NCBI GenBank assembly: GCA_038231255.1
Contig: JBBRLR010000004.1
Coordinates: 1-64,000, forward strand
Length of the DNA stretch: 64,000 bases
Source of the DNA: JALYUS01 sp038231255
GTDB taxonomy: Bacteria; Chloroflexota; Chloroflexia; Thermomicrobiales; JALYUS01
Direction of reading: 5' to 3'
The translations under genes were made by a program, and so were the position numbers. Within the stretch, counting starts at the first letter, position 1, and each line of letters starts with the position of its first letter. The notes under the pieces are model-generated. The model did not search any database and was not told the origin of the DNA. It saw only the letters and a program-made list of their open reading frames with translations. Shown piece by piece: positions 18,021 through 27,189 of this stretch.

Positions 18021-19460
18021 TCAGCCGCTGACAGGTTCGTAATGGACTTGATTGCGTCCGCCCGCTTTGGCGGCGTAGAGGGCGGTGTCGGCGATGCGGA
18101 TCAGGGTGTCCATCGTCGTCGCGTCCGCTGGGAAGATGGCGACGCCGGCGCTGATCGTCGCGCGCACTTCCTCGCCCGATGGGAGATCGAGGCGGTGGCG
18201 GGCGACATTCGCGCGTAGCCGTTCCGCGACGATCAGCGCCTGCGCGCCGTCCGTCTCCGGCAGCACTGCGATGAACTCCTCCCCGCCATAGCGGCCAACG
18301 AGGTCAATGCTGCGCACCGCCTGGGTGGCGATCCGCGCCAAATCCCGCAACACGCGGTCACCGAACTGATGGCCGTAGGTGTCGTTGATGCTTTTGAAGC
18401 GGTCGAGGTCGAAGAAGATCACCGCGAGCGACCGCCCGTAGCGGCGCGAGCGTTCCAGTTCGCGCTCCAACCGCTCCAATAATGCGCCCCGGTTGAACAG
18501 ACCGGTGAGCGCGTCCGTTTGCGCGGCGTGGGCAACGGCGTTGTGCCGCTGGGCATTGCGGAGCGCGACCGCCGCATGGCGCGCAAGTTCGGCCACAATT
18601 GCCGCGTCGTCCGGCGTGTAGCGAGCGCGCATGGCGCTGCCGACCATGATCGCGCCGATCATCTGCCCCTCGACGCGCAGCGGCGCGACGATCACCGAGC
18701 CGAGCCATGCGAAGTCGTCTGGCGGCGCGCCATTGAAGTGCGTGGGCACATCGCTGACGAGGAAGGGCTTGCCCGTCTCGGTCATCGCTTTCGTCAGGCT
18801 GTATGCGCCCGGTTCGATCCCCGTAAAAAGGTTGGGATTGACCGCGAACGGCCCGCGCCCGTCGGCGAGGCGGAGTGTGCCACTCTCGGCAAGTGTCAGG
18901 AGCGCCGCGCCCTCGTACGGGACGAGTCGGGCGACCTGATCGAGCACCGCCTCGACGACCGCGCCCGGCTCGAGCGACGCGCCGAGGGAGATGCCGATGT
19001 CGAGCAGCGTTTCCGCGCGGACGGCACGCCGCTCGGCGCTCGCGAATCGCTCCGCCTGCTGGATCGCCACGCCGATCCGCTGCGTGATTAGTTGGAGCAA
19101 TTCGAGGTCGAACTGGTCCAACGACTGCGCGCTCTGCACATCCACCACGCCGAAGACCGCGCCATCCACGAGGACCGGCACGGCGATCTCGCTCTGCACA
19201 CCTGTCGCGAAGGGGAGGAATTCGGCCTCGGCCGCGACATCCTGGACGAGCGTGGGCTGCGCCGTGCGGTAGACGCGTCCGATCACGCCGCGATCAATCC
19301 GTACCCGCTCGATCACTGTGCCCAGCCCGGCGTGAGCGCGGGGAACAAGGTCGTCGCCGTCTCGTTCGTAGAGTGTTACCGAACTCTGCCCGAGGGAAGT
19401 GGCGAGCGTGTGGACAAACGTGCGCACGGTTTCATCCATGTCAATCATCACGATGCTCAC
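18021..19460 (-). CDS. Diguanylate cyclase with two GAF domains
   Basis: Makes cyclic di-GMP. In the 479-aa product two GAF-like sensor domains (about 10-145 and 150-305) precede a GGDEF domain (about 315-475). The active-site loop is RYGGEEF and the inhibitory site RSID lies exactly five residues upstream, so an active, product-inhibited enzyme is expected. There is no membrane segment; it is cytosolic. The start is GTG at 19460 or ATG at 19448. The ligands of the GAF domains are unknown. Confidence 0.93.
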   Translation of the reverse strand: MSIVMIDMDETVRTFVHTLATSLGQSSVTLYERDGDDLVPRAHAGLGTVIERVRIDRGVIGRVYRTAQPTLVQDVAAEAEFLPFATGVQSEIAVPVLVDGAVFGVVDVQSAQSLDQFDLELLQLITQRIGVAIQQAERFASAERRAVRAETLLDIGISLGASLEPGAVVEAVLDQVARLVPYEGAALLTLAESGTLRLADGRGPFAVNPNLFTGIEPGAYSLTKAMTETGKPFLVSDVPTHFNGAPPDDFAWLGSVIVAPLRVEGQMIGAIMVGSAMRARYTPDDAAIVAELARHAAVALRNAQRHNAVAHAAQTDALTGLFNRGALLERLERELERSRRYGRSLAVIFFDLDRFKSINDTYGHQFGDRVLRDLARIATQAVRSIDLVGRYGGEEFIAVLPETDGAQALIVAERLRANVARHRLDLPSGEEVRATISAGVAIFPADATTMDTLIRIADTALYAAKAGGRNQVHYEPVSG

Positions 19461-19686
19461 GGAAGCGACATCTTTCCCCTACCCCGCACCCGACATATTT
19501 ATGAACTTCAGACTATAGTTATGTATATGCACAAATAAATCTGTGCGACAGGGCTAGTATACGGAAAGCACCGACCTGTCCCGTGTCGTTTGGCGCTAAT
19601 TGACTTGCAGTTCTGTCATCTGTGAGCGGCACGCGCCGCGTATACTGGGGAAGACGCGCGACGCGGCGCGGAGAAGGGATGATTCA
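19461..19686. other. AT-rich divergent intergenic region
   Basis: Positions about 19495-19560 are clearly AT-rich against a GC-rich background and include the palindrome CACAAATAAATCTGTG. A TATACT box at 19641-19646 could be a -10 element for otsA, but no good -35 was found. Presumably holds the promoters of the diguanylate cyclase and otsA genes. Confidence 0.4.
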
Positions 19687-21207
19687 ATGGCCGACAATGC
19701 ACTAACCGACCGCCTCCCGAACGCGGCGCTGCTCGCGGCACACCCGCTGATTATCGCCGCGAACCGTGGCCCGGTGGAGTTTACGCGGGGCGACGACGGC
19801 AAATTTACGCACAAACGGGGGAGTGGCGGCGTCGTCACGGCGATGAGCGCCTTGGGGAAGTACGTGGACCCGATCTGGGTGGCGAGCGCGATGACCGAGG
19901 GGGATCGTCAGCAAGCGGTCGCGGCGGGTGGCGAGCCGGTCGTTGTTAAGGACCGGGGCCAGCCGCCGCTCAAAATCCACTTCGCGACGGTGCCGCCGGA
20001 AACCTATGACCTCGCATACAACGAGATCAGCAACTCGATCCTCTGGTTTTTGCAGCACTATCTCTGGGATGTCGCGCACGAGCCGGACATTGACCAGCAG
20101 GTCTGGCGCGCGTGGGACATCGGCTACTCGATCCTCAACCTGACGTTCGCGAACACGATCCATCGCGCCGCCGAACTGGCGAAGAGCGAGCGGCCCATCA
20201 TCATGGTGCAGGATTACCACCTGTATCTTGTGGCGGCGCTGGTGCGCGAGCGGCTACCGCACGCACTGATCCAACAATTCATCCATATTCCGTGGCCGGA
20301 CAAGGATTACTGGCGTTTCCTGCCCGCGCGTATCCGCCGGGAAATTTGCCTCGGCCTAATGGCATGCGACGTCGTCGGTTTCCAGACAAACGACCACTGC
20401 CACAACTTCATCCAGACCTGCGTCGAGAACGTCCCCGGTGCGGAGGGCGACCACGAGCGGATGTTCCTGCGCCACGCGGGGCGGACGATCAAGGTGCGCC
20501 CGTACCCAATCTCACTCGATGTCGCCGCCGTCCGCCGCACTGCGGCGAGTCGTGCGGTCGCGGAGTATACCAAGGTGTTGCAGGACTATCTGGGCGAACA
20601 GACGATTGTGCGCGTGGATCGTGCAGAGCCGAGCAAGAACGTCTTGCGCGGCTTCAAGGCATTCGATCTTTTTCTGGATCGCTACCCGCAGTGGCATGGC
20701 AAGGTGCGTTTCCTCGCGCTGCTCGTCCCGTCGCGCCTGTCGGTGCCGCGTTACCAGCAATATCTGGACGACATCTACGCCTTCATGGGCAGACTCAACA
20801 CGAAGCATGGGACGGAGGCATGGCGACCCGTTCGCCTGCTCGTCGGCGATAACTACGAGCGCGCCCTCGCCACGCTGACGCTCTACGACGCGCTGCTCGT
20901 CAACTCGCTGGCGGACGGCATGAATCTTGTTGCGAAGGAGGGCGCGCTGCTCAACGAGCGCGGCGGCGTGCTAATCCTTTCCGAGACGGCGGGCGCCCAC
21001 GAGCAACTGGGCGCGCACGCCATTTCCATCTCCCCGTGCGACATCGCCGGCACGGCGGACGCGCTGCACGCCGCCCTGACGATGCCGACCGACGAACGCT
21101 TCCGGCGCGCGGCGGCCCTGCGCGCATCCGTCGAGCAGGCGGACATCGTCCGCTGGATCACCGACCAACTGGACGATATCGCCGCGACCGAACGCGAAAC
21201 CTATTGA
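19687..21207 (+). CDS. otsA: Trehalose-6-phosphate synthase (GT20)
   Basis: Joins UDP-glucose and glucose-6-phosphate to trehalose-6-phosphate. The 506-aa product has LIIAANRGPVEF, HIPWPDKDYWRFLP, the catalytic/UDP-binding VDRAEPSKNVLRGFKAFDLF and DGMNLVAKEGALL. The frame opens at 19600, but GAGAAGGG upstream of the ATG at 19687 and the usual N-terminus support the later start. The phosphatase gene otsB converges on it from the other side of a repeat instead of sharing an operon. Confidence 0.95.
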   Translation: MADNALTDRLPNAALLAAHPLIIAANRGPVEFTRGDDGKFTHKRGSGGVVTAMSALGKYVDPIWVASAMTEGDRQQAVAAGGEPVVVKDRGQPPLKIHFATVPPETYDLAYNEISNSILWFLQHYLWDVAHEPDIDQQVWRAWDIGYSILNLTFANTIHRAAELAKSERPIIMVQDYHLYLVAALVRERLPHALIQQFIHIPWPDKDYWRFLPARIRREICLGLMACDVVGFQTNDHCHNFIQTCVENVPGAEGDHERMFLRHAGRTIKVRPYPISLDVAAVRRTAASRAVAEYTKVLQDYLGEQTIVRVDRAEPSKNVLRGFKAFDLFLDRYPQWHGKVRFLALLVPSRLSVPRYQQYLDDIYAFMGRLNTKHGTEAWRPVRLLVGDNYERALATLTLYDALLVNSLADGMNLVAKEGALLNERGGVLILSETAGAHEQLGAHAISISPCDIAGTADALHAALTMPTDERFRRAAALRASVEQADIVRWITDQLDDIAATERETY

Positions 21208-21325
21208 ACGGGGTGGAACAGGGTTTCAACCTGTGAGTTGACCAGTTGAAAAATCACCTTGGCGCGTCAGCACCCATCAATTTTTTAGGACGCACAGGTT
21301 GAAAACCTGTGCCACCATCCTGAAG
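21208..21325. repeat. Inverted repeat with GGCACAGGTTTTCAACCTGTG arms between otsA and otsB
   Basis: GGTGGAACAGGGTTTCAACC on the left is matched by GGTTGAAAACCTGTGCCACC on the right. Each arm also contains its own small palindrome (ACAGG...CCTGT). The same core occurs inside the elements at 24.8 and 34.3 kb. It separates two convergent stop codons. Confidence 0.75.
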
Positions 21326-21339
21326 GCTTCCCGATTTCA

Positions 21340-22179
21340 TCAAATATCCAGCCCGTCCGCGATGGCGGTGAGGAGGGCGGCGACGCCGGTGACGCCGGTG
21401 GCGATAGCGTCCACGCTGGCGAGGACGGCGGGGGGAGCGGTGCCGTCCGGCGCGACGACGCCAACAGCGAGGCCCGCGATGTCGCCGGCGGCGCGGAGAT
21501 CGCGCAGCGCGTCGAAGGCGTCCACATCGGTCAGATCGTCCCCGAACATCACGACGCTGTCGAGGGCGTGCGCGGCGCAGAGGCGGCGGAGCGCGTACCC
21601 CTTGTTGATCGGCACGGGCGGGCGAATTTCGATCAGCGCGCGCCCCTCGGTAAGCCATAATCCTTCGGCGGCGGCGAGTGGTTCGAGAAGGGCGAACAGC
21701 GCGGCCCGCGCCTCGCGCTGGTTCGGCGCGAGGCGATAATGGACGCTGGCGGTCGGCCCTTTGTCCTCCAGGATCGTACCGGGCGGGATCGGCAGAGTCT
21801 GCATCCGCGCGATTACCCGGTGGACATGGAGGGTGAAGGCGTCCGCATCGGCGTCGGTGGTCAGCATGCCGCCCGCGAGCATTTCCATGCCGTGATTGCC
21901 GACGACGGGCAGTGCGGGGATGCCCACGAGATGCGCGCCATCCTTGGCGCGGCGACCGGTCAGCGCGACGACGAGCGTCAGGCGGGGGAGAAGGCGCATC
22001 AGGGCGCGGCGGGCGTCCCGATCCACGCGGGCCGCGCCGGGCGTCGCCGCAATCGGCGCGATTGTGCCATCTATGTCGGTGATGATGCCCGCGCGCGGCA
22101 GCCGCAGGAGGCGGAGCAGTTCCCCCATATCGGCGGGCGGCGGGATGACGTGCGGCGCGGGGGGGTCAGTCTTCGCCAT
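21340..22179 (-). CDS. otsB: Trehalose-6-phosphate phosphatase (HAD superfamily)
   Basis: Removes phosphate from trehalose-6-phosphate. The 279-aa length is typical. HAD motif I is ITDIDGTIAP (nucleophile Asp), with NHGMEML in the cap region and motif IV GDDLTDVDAF. AGGAA 6 nt upstream supports the ATG. Its start overlaps the end of the MFS gene by 14 nt, implying co-transcription with that transporter. Confidence 0.93.
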   Translation of the reverse strand: MAKTDPPAPHVIPPPADMGELLRLLRLPRAGIITDIDGTIAPIAATPGAARVDRDARRALMRLLPRLTLVVALTGRRAKDGAHLVGIPALPVVGNHGMEMLAGGMLTTDADADAFTLHVHRVIARMQTLPIPPGTILEDKGPTASVHYRLAPNQREARAALFALLEPLAAAEGLWLTEGRALIEIRPPVPINKGYALRRLCAAHALDSVVMFGDDLTDVDAFDALRDLRAAGDIAGLAVGVVAPDGTAPPAVLASVDAIATGVTGVAALLTAIADGLDI

Positions 22180-23458
22180 GCGCGATTCCTGACACGGCGA
22201 TTGGTACGGCGGCTTGCGCCAGGGCGGCGTCTTTGGCGCGCTGCCGCTTGCCGCCCGTCTCGCGCGCGACGAGGGCGAAGAAGAGGCCGGTCGAGATAAT
22301 CAGGGTGGCGTTGATGGCGAGGGCGGGGCCGTAGCCCGCCGCGTCGGAGACAATGCCCATGCAAATCGGGCCGAGGATGAAGCCGATGTCTCCGAATGAG
22401 CGATAGACCCCAAGCCGCGCGCCGATCCCGTGCCCCTGCGCCAGGTCCGCGACATAGGCGGAGGGCGCGGGGCCGGCGACGCCCGTGCTGATGCCGAACA
22501 GGATGGCGGACATCGTAAACCAGAAGACGTTGGGGCTGACGATGAAGCAGACGACCGAGATGCCGGACAGGATCGTGCTCGGCACAATCGCCGCCTTGCG
22601 GCCGAGATTGTCCACCATCCACCCGGCGAGCGGGACGCAGACGAGGTTGCCGAGCGTGGCGAGTGTGAGAATACCGCCGATCGCTTCCTCGCCGAGGTGA
22701 TAGCGATCCGCGCCGAGCAGGGGGAGCGCGGTCGTGCGCGTGCCGGTGCGCGTGAAGAATTGGGCGAGGGTAAGCAGGCAGATGGCGAGGAACGAGATGT
22801 CGCTGAGGAATCGCCACGCCGCGAAGGGGGAAGGGCGGCGCGGGCTGGTCGTCTCCTGCACCGGCGCTTGCTCTCGCACGAGCACCGGGATCGTGTGGCG
22901 GCGCGCGAAGGCCCAACCGAGCGCGAGGCAAGCCATCCCCGAATACACGAAGAAGACGCCGCGCGCCCCGACCGCCCCGGCGATCAGTCCGCCGACGGTC
23001 GGCCCTGCTGTCGAGCCGAGCAGGAACGACCCTTGGAAGGTACTCATCATCCGGCCCCGATTGTCCGGCGTGCTGATGTCGGCAATCGTTGCCTGCGCGC
23101 TGGTGATAAAAAGGGCGGAGCCGATCCCTTCGAGGAACCGGCCGAGCAGCAGGACGGCGTAGACCGGCGCGAGGCCGCAGATGATCGAGGAAACGGCGGT
23201 GAAACACATGCCACCGAGCAGAAAGGGACGACGACCGAATCGATCCGCCAGCCGACCGGCGGGGGTGTTCGTCAGGAGGCGGGCGATGGGGTAGGCGGAG
23301 ACGATCAGGCCGATCAGCGCGCCGTTGACGCCGAAAGTGCGCCCATAGAGCGGCAGGATCGGCGCGACCATCGAAAGCCCCACCATGACAAGCGCGACCA
23401 TCACGCAGAGCGTGAACATCAATTCATTCTGCTGGAGGAGCGCGAGCGTCTTCTTCAT
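22166..23458 (-). CDS. MFS transporter
   Basis: 430 aa with 12 predicted membrane segments. The loop GRLADRFGRRPFLLGG is the classic MFS signature between segments 2 and 3, and MVDNLGRKAAIV is its second-half equivalent. It is translationally linked to otsB by a 14-nt overlap. Drug/metabolite efflux type; the substrate cannot be told from sequence. Confidence 0.88.
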   Translation of the reverse strand: MKKTLALLQQNELMFTLCVMVALVMVGLSMVAPILPLYGRTFGVNGALIGLIVSAYPIARLLTNTPAGRLADRFGRRPFLLGGMCFTAVSSIICGLAPVYAVLLLGRFLEGIGSALFITSAQATIADISTPDNRGRMMSTFQGSFLLGSTAGPTVGGLIAGAVGARGVFFVYSGMACLALGWAFARRHTIPVLVREQAPVQETTSPRRPSPFAAWRFLSDISFLAICLLTLAQFFTRTGTRTTALPLLGADRYHLGEEAIGGILTLATLGNLVCVPLAGWMVDNLGRKAAIVPSTILSGISVVCFIVSPNVFWFTMSAILFGISTGVAGPAPSAYVADLAQGHGIGARLGVYRSFGDIGFILGPICMGIVSDAAGYGPALAINATLIISTGLFFALVARETGGKRQRAKDAALAQAAVPIAVSGIAHGED

Positions 23459-23485
23459 GGCGGCGCTAGCATAGCATAGGGTGGG

Positions 23486-23546
23486 GAAGTTCGAGGTTCG
23501 AGGTTCGGGGTTCGATGATCCGCTCCGAACAGCGAACTCCGAACTT
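23486..23546. repeat. Inverted repeat with GGTTCGA heptamer arms
   Basis: TTCGAGGTTCGAGGTTCGGG on the left faces CGAACAGCGAACTCCGAACT on the right. It has the same architecture as the other tandem-arm elements with a different unit sequence; a sister copy is at 36.47-36.52 kb. Confidence 0.7.
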
Positions 23547-23552
23547 TCCCAA

Positions 23553-23747
23553 CTACTTCAGGGCGAAGAGGACGACGGCGACGACGATGGCGACCACGAC
23601 AGCGAGGGCGATAAAGGCAATCGGGGCGGCGGCCATTGATTTCGCCTCGTGTGGCGTCACATCGCTAGTCGGGACGTTATCGCCGGTGCGCGTCGGAGTC
23701 GTCTCGCTCTCGTGATTTCCTTCGATGGGGAACTGTCGCTGCTGCAT
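23553..23747 (-). CDS. Small tail-anchored membrane protein, 64 aa
   Basis: Not recognised. A polar N-terminal part (MQQRQFPIEGNHES) is followed by one strongly hydrophobic C-terminal segment (IAFIALAVVVAIVVAVVLF) ending in a lysine, i.e. a tail anchor. AAAGGAG 9 nt upstream fixes the ATG at 23747 rather than 23780. Divergent from the next gene pair. Confidence 0.65.
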   Translation of the reverse strand: MQQRQFPIEGNHESETTPTRTGDNVPTSDVTPHEAKSMAAAPIAFIALAVVVAIVVAVVLFALK

Positions 23748-23893
23748 GGATGTGTACTCCTTTGATACGTCGCGACGCATTTCTCCAGGTACGCACGCTT
23801 TATGCCAGTGGCGATGCGCTCCCGTTCGCGCCAGTCGCGCGTTTTGCCGCTATGATAGGTGGGCCGGTGGCTGCGACGACGGGGGGTGCGTGG

Positions 23894-24160
23894 ATGGACG
23901 AGAACGAGACGAGTATCGAGGTGCGGGACGCGAGCGGCTCGCGCTCGCCGAATGGGCAGCATATATTCGGTACGCAGGTCGGCGGCGTGCCGCTTTTCAC
24001 GCCCGCGGGTGATTGGAACCCGGCGCTAGCGATTGAGGTGGTTGAGGAGGGGAGCATGATCCGGCACGCGAATGGCGCGTGGCAGGCGGCGGGCTGGCGC
24101 CTGCGGGTGCGCGGCATTCCGGCGAGCAGCGCGATCACCACCGGGCGGATGCGCTCATGA
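23894..24160 (+). CDS. Hypothetical protein, 88 aa, coupled to a methyltransferase
   Basis: No family recognised. The product starts MDENETSIEVRDASGSRS and is hydrophilic, with GTQVGGVPLFTPAGDWNPAL in the middle. Its stop codon shares the ATGA with the methyltransferase start, which argues that it is translated. The start is uncertain; the frame is open back to 23750. Confidence 0.5.
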   Translation: MDENETSIEVRDASGSRSPNGQHIFGTQVGGVPLFTPAGDWNPALAIEVVEEGSMIRHANGAWQAAGWRLRVRGIPASSAITTGRMRS

Positions 24161-24777
24161 CAGCGATAACCCAAAACATATCCCGTCAGCACGGGGCGGA
24201 CCCGTGGCTTGACCCATTCTGGGGCGCAATGCAGTCGGCGGGGGATGAGGCGCTCGAACTCGGTTGTGGGCCGGGCGAGGACGCGGCGGAACTGACCGCG
24301 CGCGGGTTCACGGTCGTTGCCTTCGATCTGCTCCGCAAGCCAATCCGCCGGGCGGTCGAGCATGCCCCCGACGCCCATTTCTTCGTTGCGGATTTGCGCG
24401 CGCCGCTGCCGGTGCGGAGTGGGGCGGTGAATGTCGTCGTCGCCTCGCTCTCGATCCATTATTTTCTGTGGCAGGAAACCCTGGGGATTCGTGACGAGGT
24501 GCGCCGCGTGTTGCGGCCGGGCGGTCTCTTCGTCTTCCGCGTCAACGCGACCGACGATGTCAACTTCGGCGCGTCGCAGGGCGAGGAGATCGAGCCGCAT
24601 TACTACCGCGTGCCTCCCGATAATCGGAATAACCGCCCGTACAAGCGGTTTTTCGACGAGCCGTCTCTCCGCGCACTCTTAACGCCCGACTGGCGCATCG
24701 CCTACCTCGCGCACCGGACGATCAGCCGCTACGACACGCCGAAGCAGGTCTGGGAATGCCTCGCGTACCCAGAGTAG
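24157..24777 (+). CDS. Class I SAM-dependent methyltransferase
   Basis: 206 aa. SAM motif ALELGCGPGEDAAELTARGFTV, motif II region AHFFVADLRAPLPV and post-motif HYFLWQETLGIRDEVRRVL then LRPGG. The ATG overlaps the preceding stop by 4 nt (ATGA). This family covers small-molecule and some thiol methyltransferases; the substrate is not assignable. Confidence 0.85.
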   Translation: MTAITQNISRQHGADPWLDPFWGAMQSAGDEALELGCGPGEDAAELTARGFTVVAFDLLRKPIRRAVEHAPDAHFFVADLRAPLPVRSGAVNVVVASLSIHYFLWQETLGIRDEVRRVLRPGGLFVFRVNATDDVNFGASQGEEIEPHYYRVPPDNRNNRPYKRFFDEPSLRALLTPDWRIAYLAHRTISRYDTPKQVWECLAYPE

Positions 24778-24813
24778 CGATGCGTGCGTAGATACAATGA
24801 AGAGAGCATTGGG

Positions 24814-24963
24814 CAGCGTAGGCTGAAGAACATTACCAACGAATCCGGTACTGGGTGGCACAGGGTTTCAGCCTGTGAACCGGCATGCCGCCCGGAGGGC
24901 ACCCGGAAACCTGCCCCACCGAGCCATTACTTGTGTAAGTTGTAAAGGTTCATCGGCCTGCGA
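24814..24963. repeat. Dispersed intergenic element, copy 1
   Basis: Closely related to 34246-34400. Shared blocks are GGTGGCACAGG/TTTCAGCCTGTGA, then GGCATGCCGCCCGGAGGGCA followed by CCCGGAAA, then TAAGTTGTAAAGGTTCATC. The left end GCAGCGTAGGCT resembles the terminal repeat of the other copy; the right terminal repeat is missing. Confidence 0.75.
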
Positions 24964-24993
24964 TCCCCGCACTACATGATCGGAGTACATGCC

Positions 24994-25407
24994 ATGACCG
25001 CACCCGCGACTGACCGCGTACGCGTGATCCGGCCCGGACAAACTTACGTCGGCAAGCAGGGATTCACGTACGGCGCGGGCGTTTCCGCCGCGACGACCGG
25101 CGCGGAACAACTCTGCATGAATGTGCTGCCGATGCCGACGGGGGCGCGGGCGAAGGTGCATTACCACCGGGCCATCGAGACGATCGCCTACCTGCTCGAT
25201 GGTGAATGCGCCGTCTACTACGGCGAAAACGTCGAACACCGGGCGATTATGCGCGCCGGCGACCAGATGTTTCTCCCGGCGGATGTGCCGCACGCCCCCT
25301 GTAACGAGAGCGGCGCGCCCTGTATTTGGCTCGTCGTGCATTCCTCCGGCAGCGATCAGGAGGGCATCGTCCTCCTGCCCGAACTGGACGCGCGCCTCGG
25401 AGTGTGA
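24994..25407 (+). CDS. Cupin-domain protein
   Basis: 137-aa single-domain cupin. Motif 1 metal ligands are visible in KVHYHRAIETIAYLLDGE and motif 2 in MFLPADVPHAPCN. Many such proteins are small isomerases, dioxygenases or sugar-binding proteins, so the reaction is open. CGGAG 8 nt upstream selects ATG 24994 over 24976. Confidence 0.82.
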   Translation: MTAPATDRVRVIRPGQTYVGKQGFTYGAGVSAATTGAEQLCMNVLPMPTGARAKVHYHRAIETIAYLLDGECAVYYGENVEHRAIMRAGDQMFLPADVPHAPCNESGAPCIWLVVHSSGSDQEGIVLLPELDARLGV

Positions 25408-25413
25408 TGGTAA

Positions 25414-25510
25414 TAGCGTAGGCTTCAGCCTGCGCTCCCCTCCCGGTAGCGCGGGCTTTCCAGCCTGCGACTGTGAGAAGAGAAAGGGACGCAGGCTGAA
25501 GCCTACGCTC
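25414..25510. repeat. Miniature element with 20-bp terminal inverted repeats
   Basis: It begins TAGCGTAGGCTTCAGCCTG and ends GCAGGCTGAAGCCTACGCT, with CGGGCTTTCCAGCCTGCGA inside. It has no coding capacity, lies between convergent genes, and shares its ends with the 34.2 kb element. Confidence 0.75.
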
Positions 25511-25514
25511 CTCT

Positions 25515-26828
25515 CTACCCCACCGTTTTGGCGAAAAAGGCGACGGTGGCGGCGTAAAGGTCCTGCGTGTCGGCGTCGCTGGCGTCGGCGAAGTAATGCT
25601 CCATGTTGGGGTAGTAGTGCGTCTCGGCTGATTTGCCGTGCTCCGTAAGGACGGCGGCGAGGTCGGCCGTCTGGTGGGTTGGGACGATGCGGTCCTTCGC
25701 GCCGTGGGCGAGGAGTAGGGGCGGCAGGCGGTCGGGGTGGAAGGCGGCGGAGTAGCGGAGATACTGCTCCGGGCGGTGATCGGGCGTGCCGAGGGCGGTC
25801 AGAGCGGTGTCAATGTCGCCCAACTCCGGCGGCAGGTCGAGCATACCGCGCTCCCAGTCGAGTCGGTAGGCGAAGAGGTCCGCGATGCCGCCGAGGACGA
25901 CCGCGCCGCGCACGCCGCCCTCGCGTTCCAGCCAGCGGTAGACATGGAGCGACGTGAACGAGCCGCCGAGGATGCCGAGCCGCGTCGTGTCCGCGCGCAG
26001 GCTGATCGTGCCCGCCCGCGCAAGGGCGACGAAAGCGGCGGTATCGTCCATGTCCGCCTCCAGATCGAGGCCGCGCGTCGGGAAGATCGCCAGCACGACG
26101 TATCCCCGCGCGGCGAGCGGCACCGAGACGCGATCCCACGATGCGGGCGTGCCCGGATAGATCGCGAGCAGGACGGGCAGCGGGCCGTCTCCCTCCGTCG
26201 GCTCGTAGACGGCGAGGTCGGCGAGCCGTTTACCGCCGCGCGTGAACGCGACCGTCCGCGCGCGGCTCTCGCCATGCGTGGGCAGATCGCTCGCGCGCGT
26301 CTCCATCGGCCCGAGGGCGAGATCGGTCGGCAGGGATGCCGGTCGCGCCATGGCCGGGTGGAGGACGAAGCGGACATCCCGCACCGTCTCGCCGCCATGC
26401 ACATGGACCGCCGCGACGCGCCAGGCGAGGAATTGGTGCGGCCGGTTCGCGGGGAAGGCATCACCGTAGCCGCTTTTCGCCGCCATCGGCACGAAGAGAC
26501 CGGCCGGGACACCGGCGAGCATATACCCGCCGTCCGCGTTCGTACTCGCGCGATACGTTGTCCCGTCTATCGCGCTGACAACGACGACGGCTTTCGCGAT
26601 TGGTCGCCCATCTTCCTCCGTCACACGCCCGGTGATACTGCCGTGACCGTGCGCGGTCGGATGCGGCAGGCGCGTCTCCGCGAAGCGCTGCGCGCCATAG
26701 AGCAGCACATTGCGCGGCGCGATCAACGCCCCGATCTCCGCGCTGCCGACGAGCAACAACGCGAAGATGAGCGTAAGAACGATCCGGAAGGACTGAGATC
26801 GTAACCCGGTACTCGTTGTTTTCCTCAC
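25515..26828 (-). CDS. Membrane-anchored alpha/beta hydrolase with N-terminal carboxypeptidase-regulatory-like domain
   Basis: About 437 aa. A signal anchor (IVLTLIFALLLVGSAEIGAL) precedes a Ig-like carboxypeptidase-regulatory fold (GSITGRVTEEDGRPIAKAVV) and then a dienelactone-hydrolase/prolyl-oligopeptidase-type hydrolase. The probable triad is Ser in LGGSFTS, Asp in HGAKDRIVP and His in PNMEHYF. The start is uncertain: GTG 26828 is used, and the frame continues to an ATG at 26903. It probably acts outside the cell on esters or peptides. Confidence 0.78.
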   Translation of the reverse strand: MRKTTSTGLRSQSFRIVLTLIFALLLVGSAEIGALIAPRNVLLYGAQRFAETRLPHPTAHGHGSITGRVTEEDGRPIAKAVVVVSAIDGTTYRASTNADGGYMLAGVPAGLFVPMAAKSGYGDAFPANRPHQFLAWRVAAVHVHGGETVRDVRFVLHPAMARPASLPTDLALGPMETRASDLPTHGESRARTVAFTRGGKRLADLAVYEPTEGDGPLPVLLAIYPGTPASWDRVSVPLAARGYVVLAIFPTRGLDLEADMDDTAAFVALARAGTISLRADTTRLGILGGSFTSLHVYRWLEREGGVRGAVVLGGIADLFAYRLDWERGMLDLPPELGDIDTALTALGTPDHRPEQYLRYSAAFHPDRLPPLLLAHGAKDRIVPTHQTADLAAVLTEHGKSAETHYYPNMEHYFADASDADTQDLYAATVAFFAKTVG

Positions 26829-26990
26829 GATGACTCGCTCGATCGTTGGGAAGGCGATGACAGAACGACGATAGTAACATCTTGCCAACAAGACCGCATG
26901 CATCCTTAATAGTCCGTATTTTCCGTGGAACCGTTCTTGCCTAAGGAACGTTGTACGAGTCAGAGGGATATATTAAAAGGAGCAACAATC

Positions 26991-27122
26991 ATGGCGATGC
27001 GACCGATGATGAATGACCACCGGACAATCACCCGCGCAGACCTGCTGGTGGTTTCGGCACTGCTCGTCGTCACCATGTTGCTGATTGTGCTGGCGCAGGC
27101 GCTGGGATTCACGCTCCTTTAG
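26991..27122 (+). CDS. Small membrane protein, 43 aa
   Basis: Not recognised. A polar start (MAMRPMMNDHRTITRAD) is followed by a single hydrophobic helix (LLVVSALLVVTMLLIVLAQA) to the C-terminus. AAAGGAG 8 nt upstream of the ATG and a terminator after the stop support a genuine gene. Confidence 0.65.
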   Translation: MAMRPMMNDHRTITRADLLVVSALLVVTMLLIVLAQALGFTLL

Positions 27123-27153
27123 CCGATCAACTCCCCTTTCTCTTTCACGCCCG

Positions 27154-27189
27154 AGGGTGCACCGTTAAGTGGTGCGCCCTTTGGCATTT
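27154..27189 (+). terminator. Rho-independent terminator
   Basis: AGGGTGCACC pairs with GGTGCGCCCT (one wobble pair) across a 7-nt loop, followed by TTTGGCATTT. It follows the 43-aa gene by about 30 nt. Confidence 0.7.

Noticed and set aside
22430..23479. 349-codon plus-strand frame opposite the MFS gene
   Set aside because: Highly charged, repetitive composition typical of antisense GC-rich frames, with no membrane segments or motifs.
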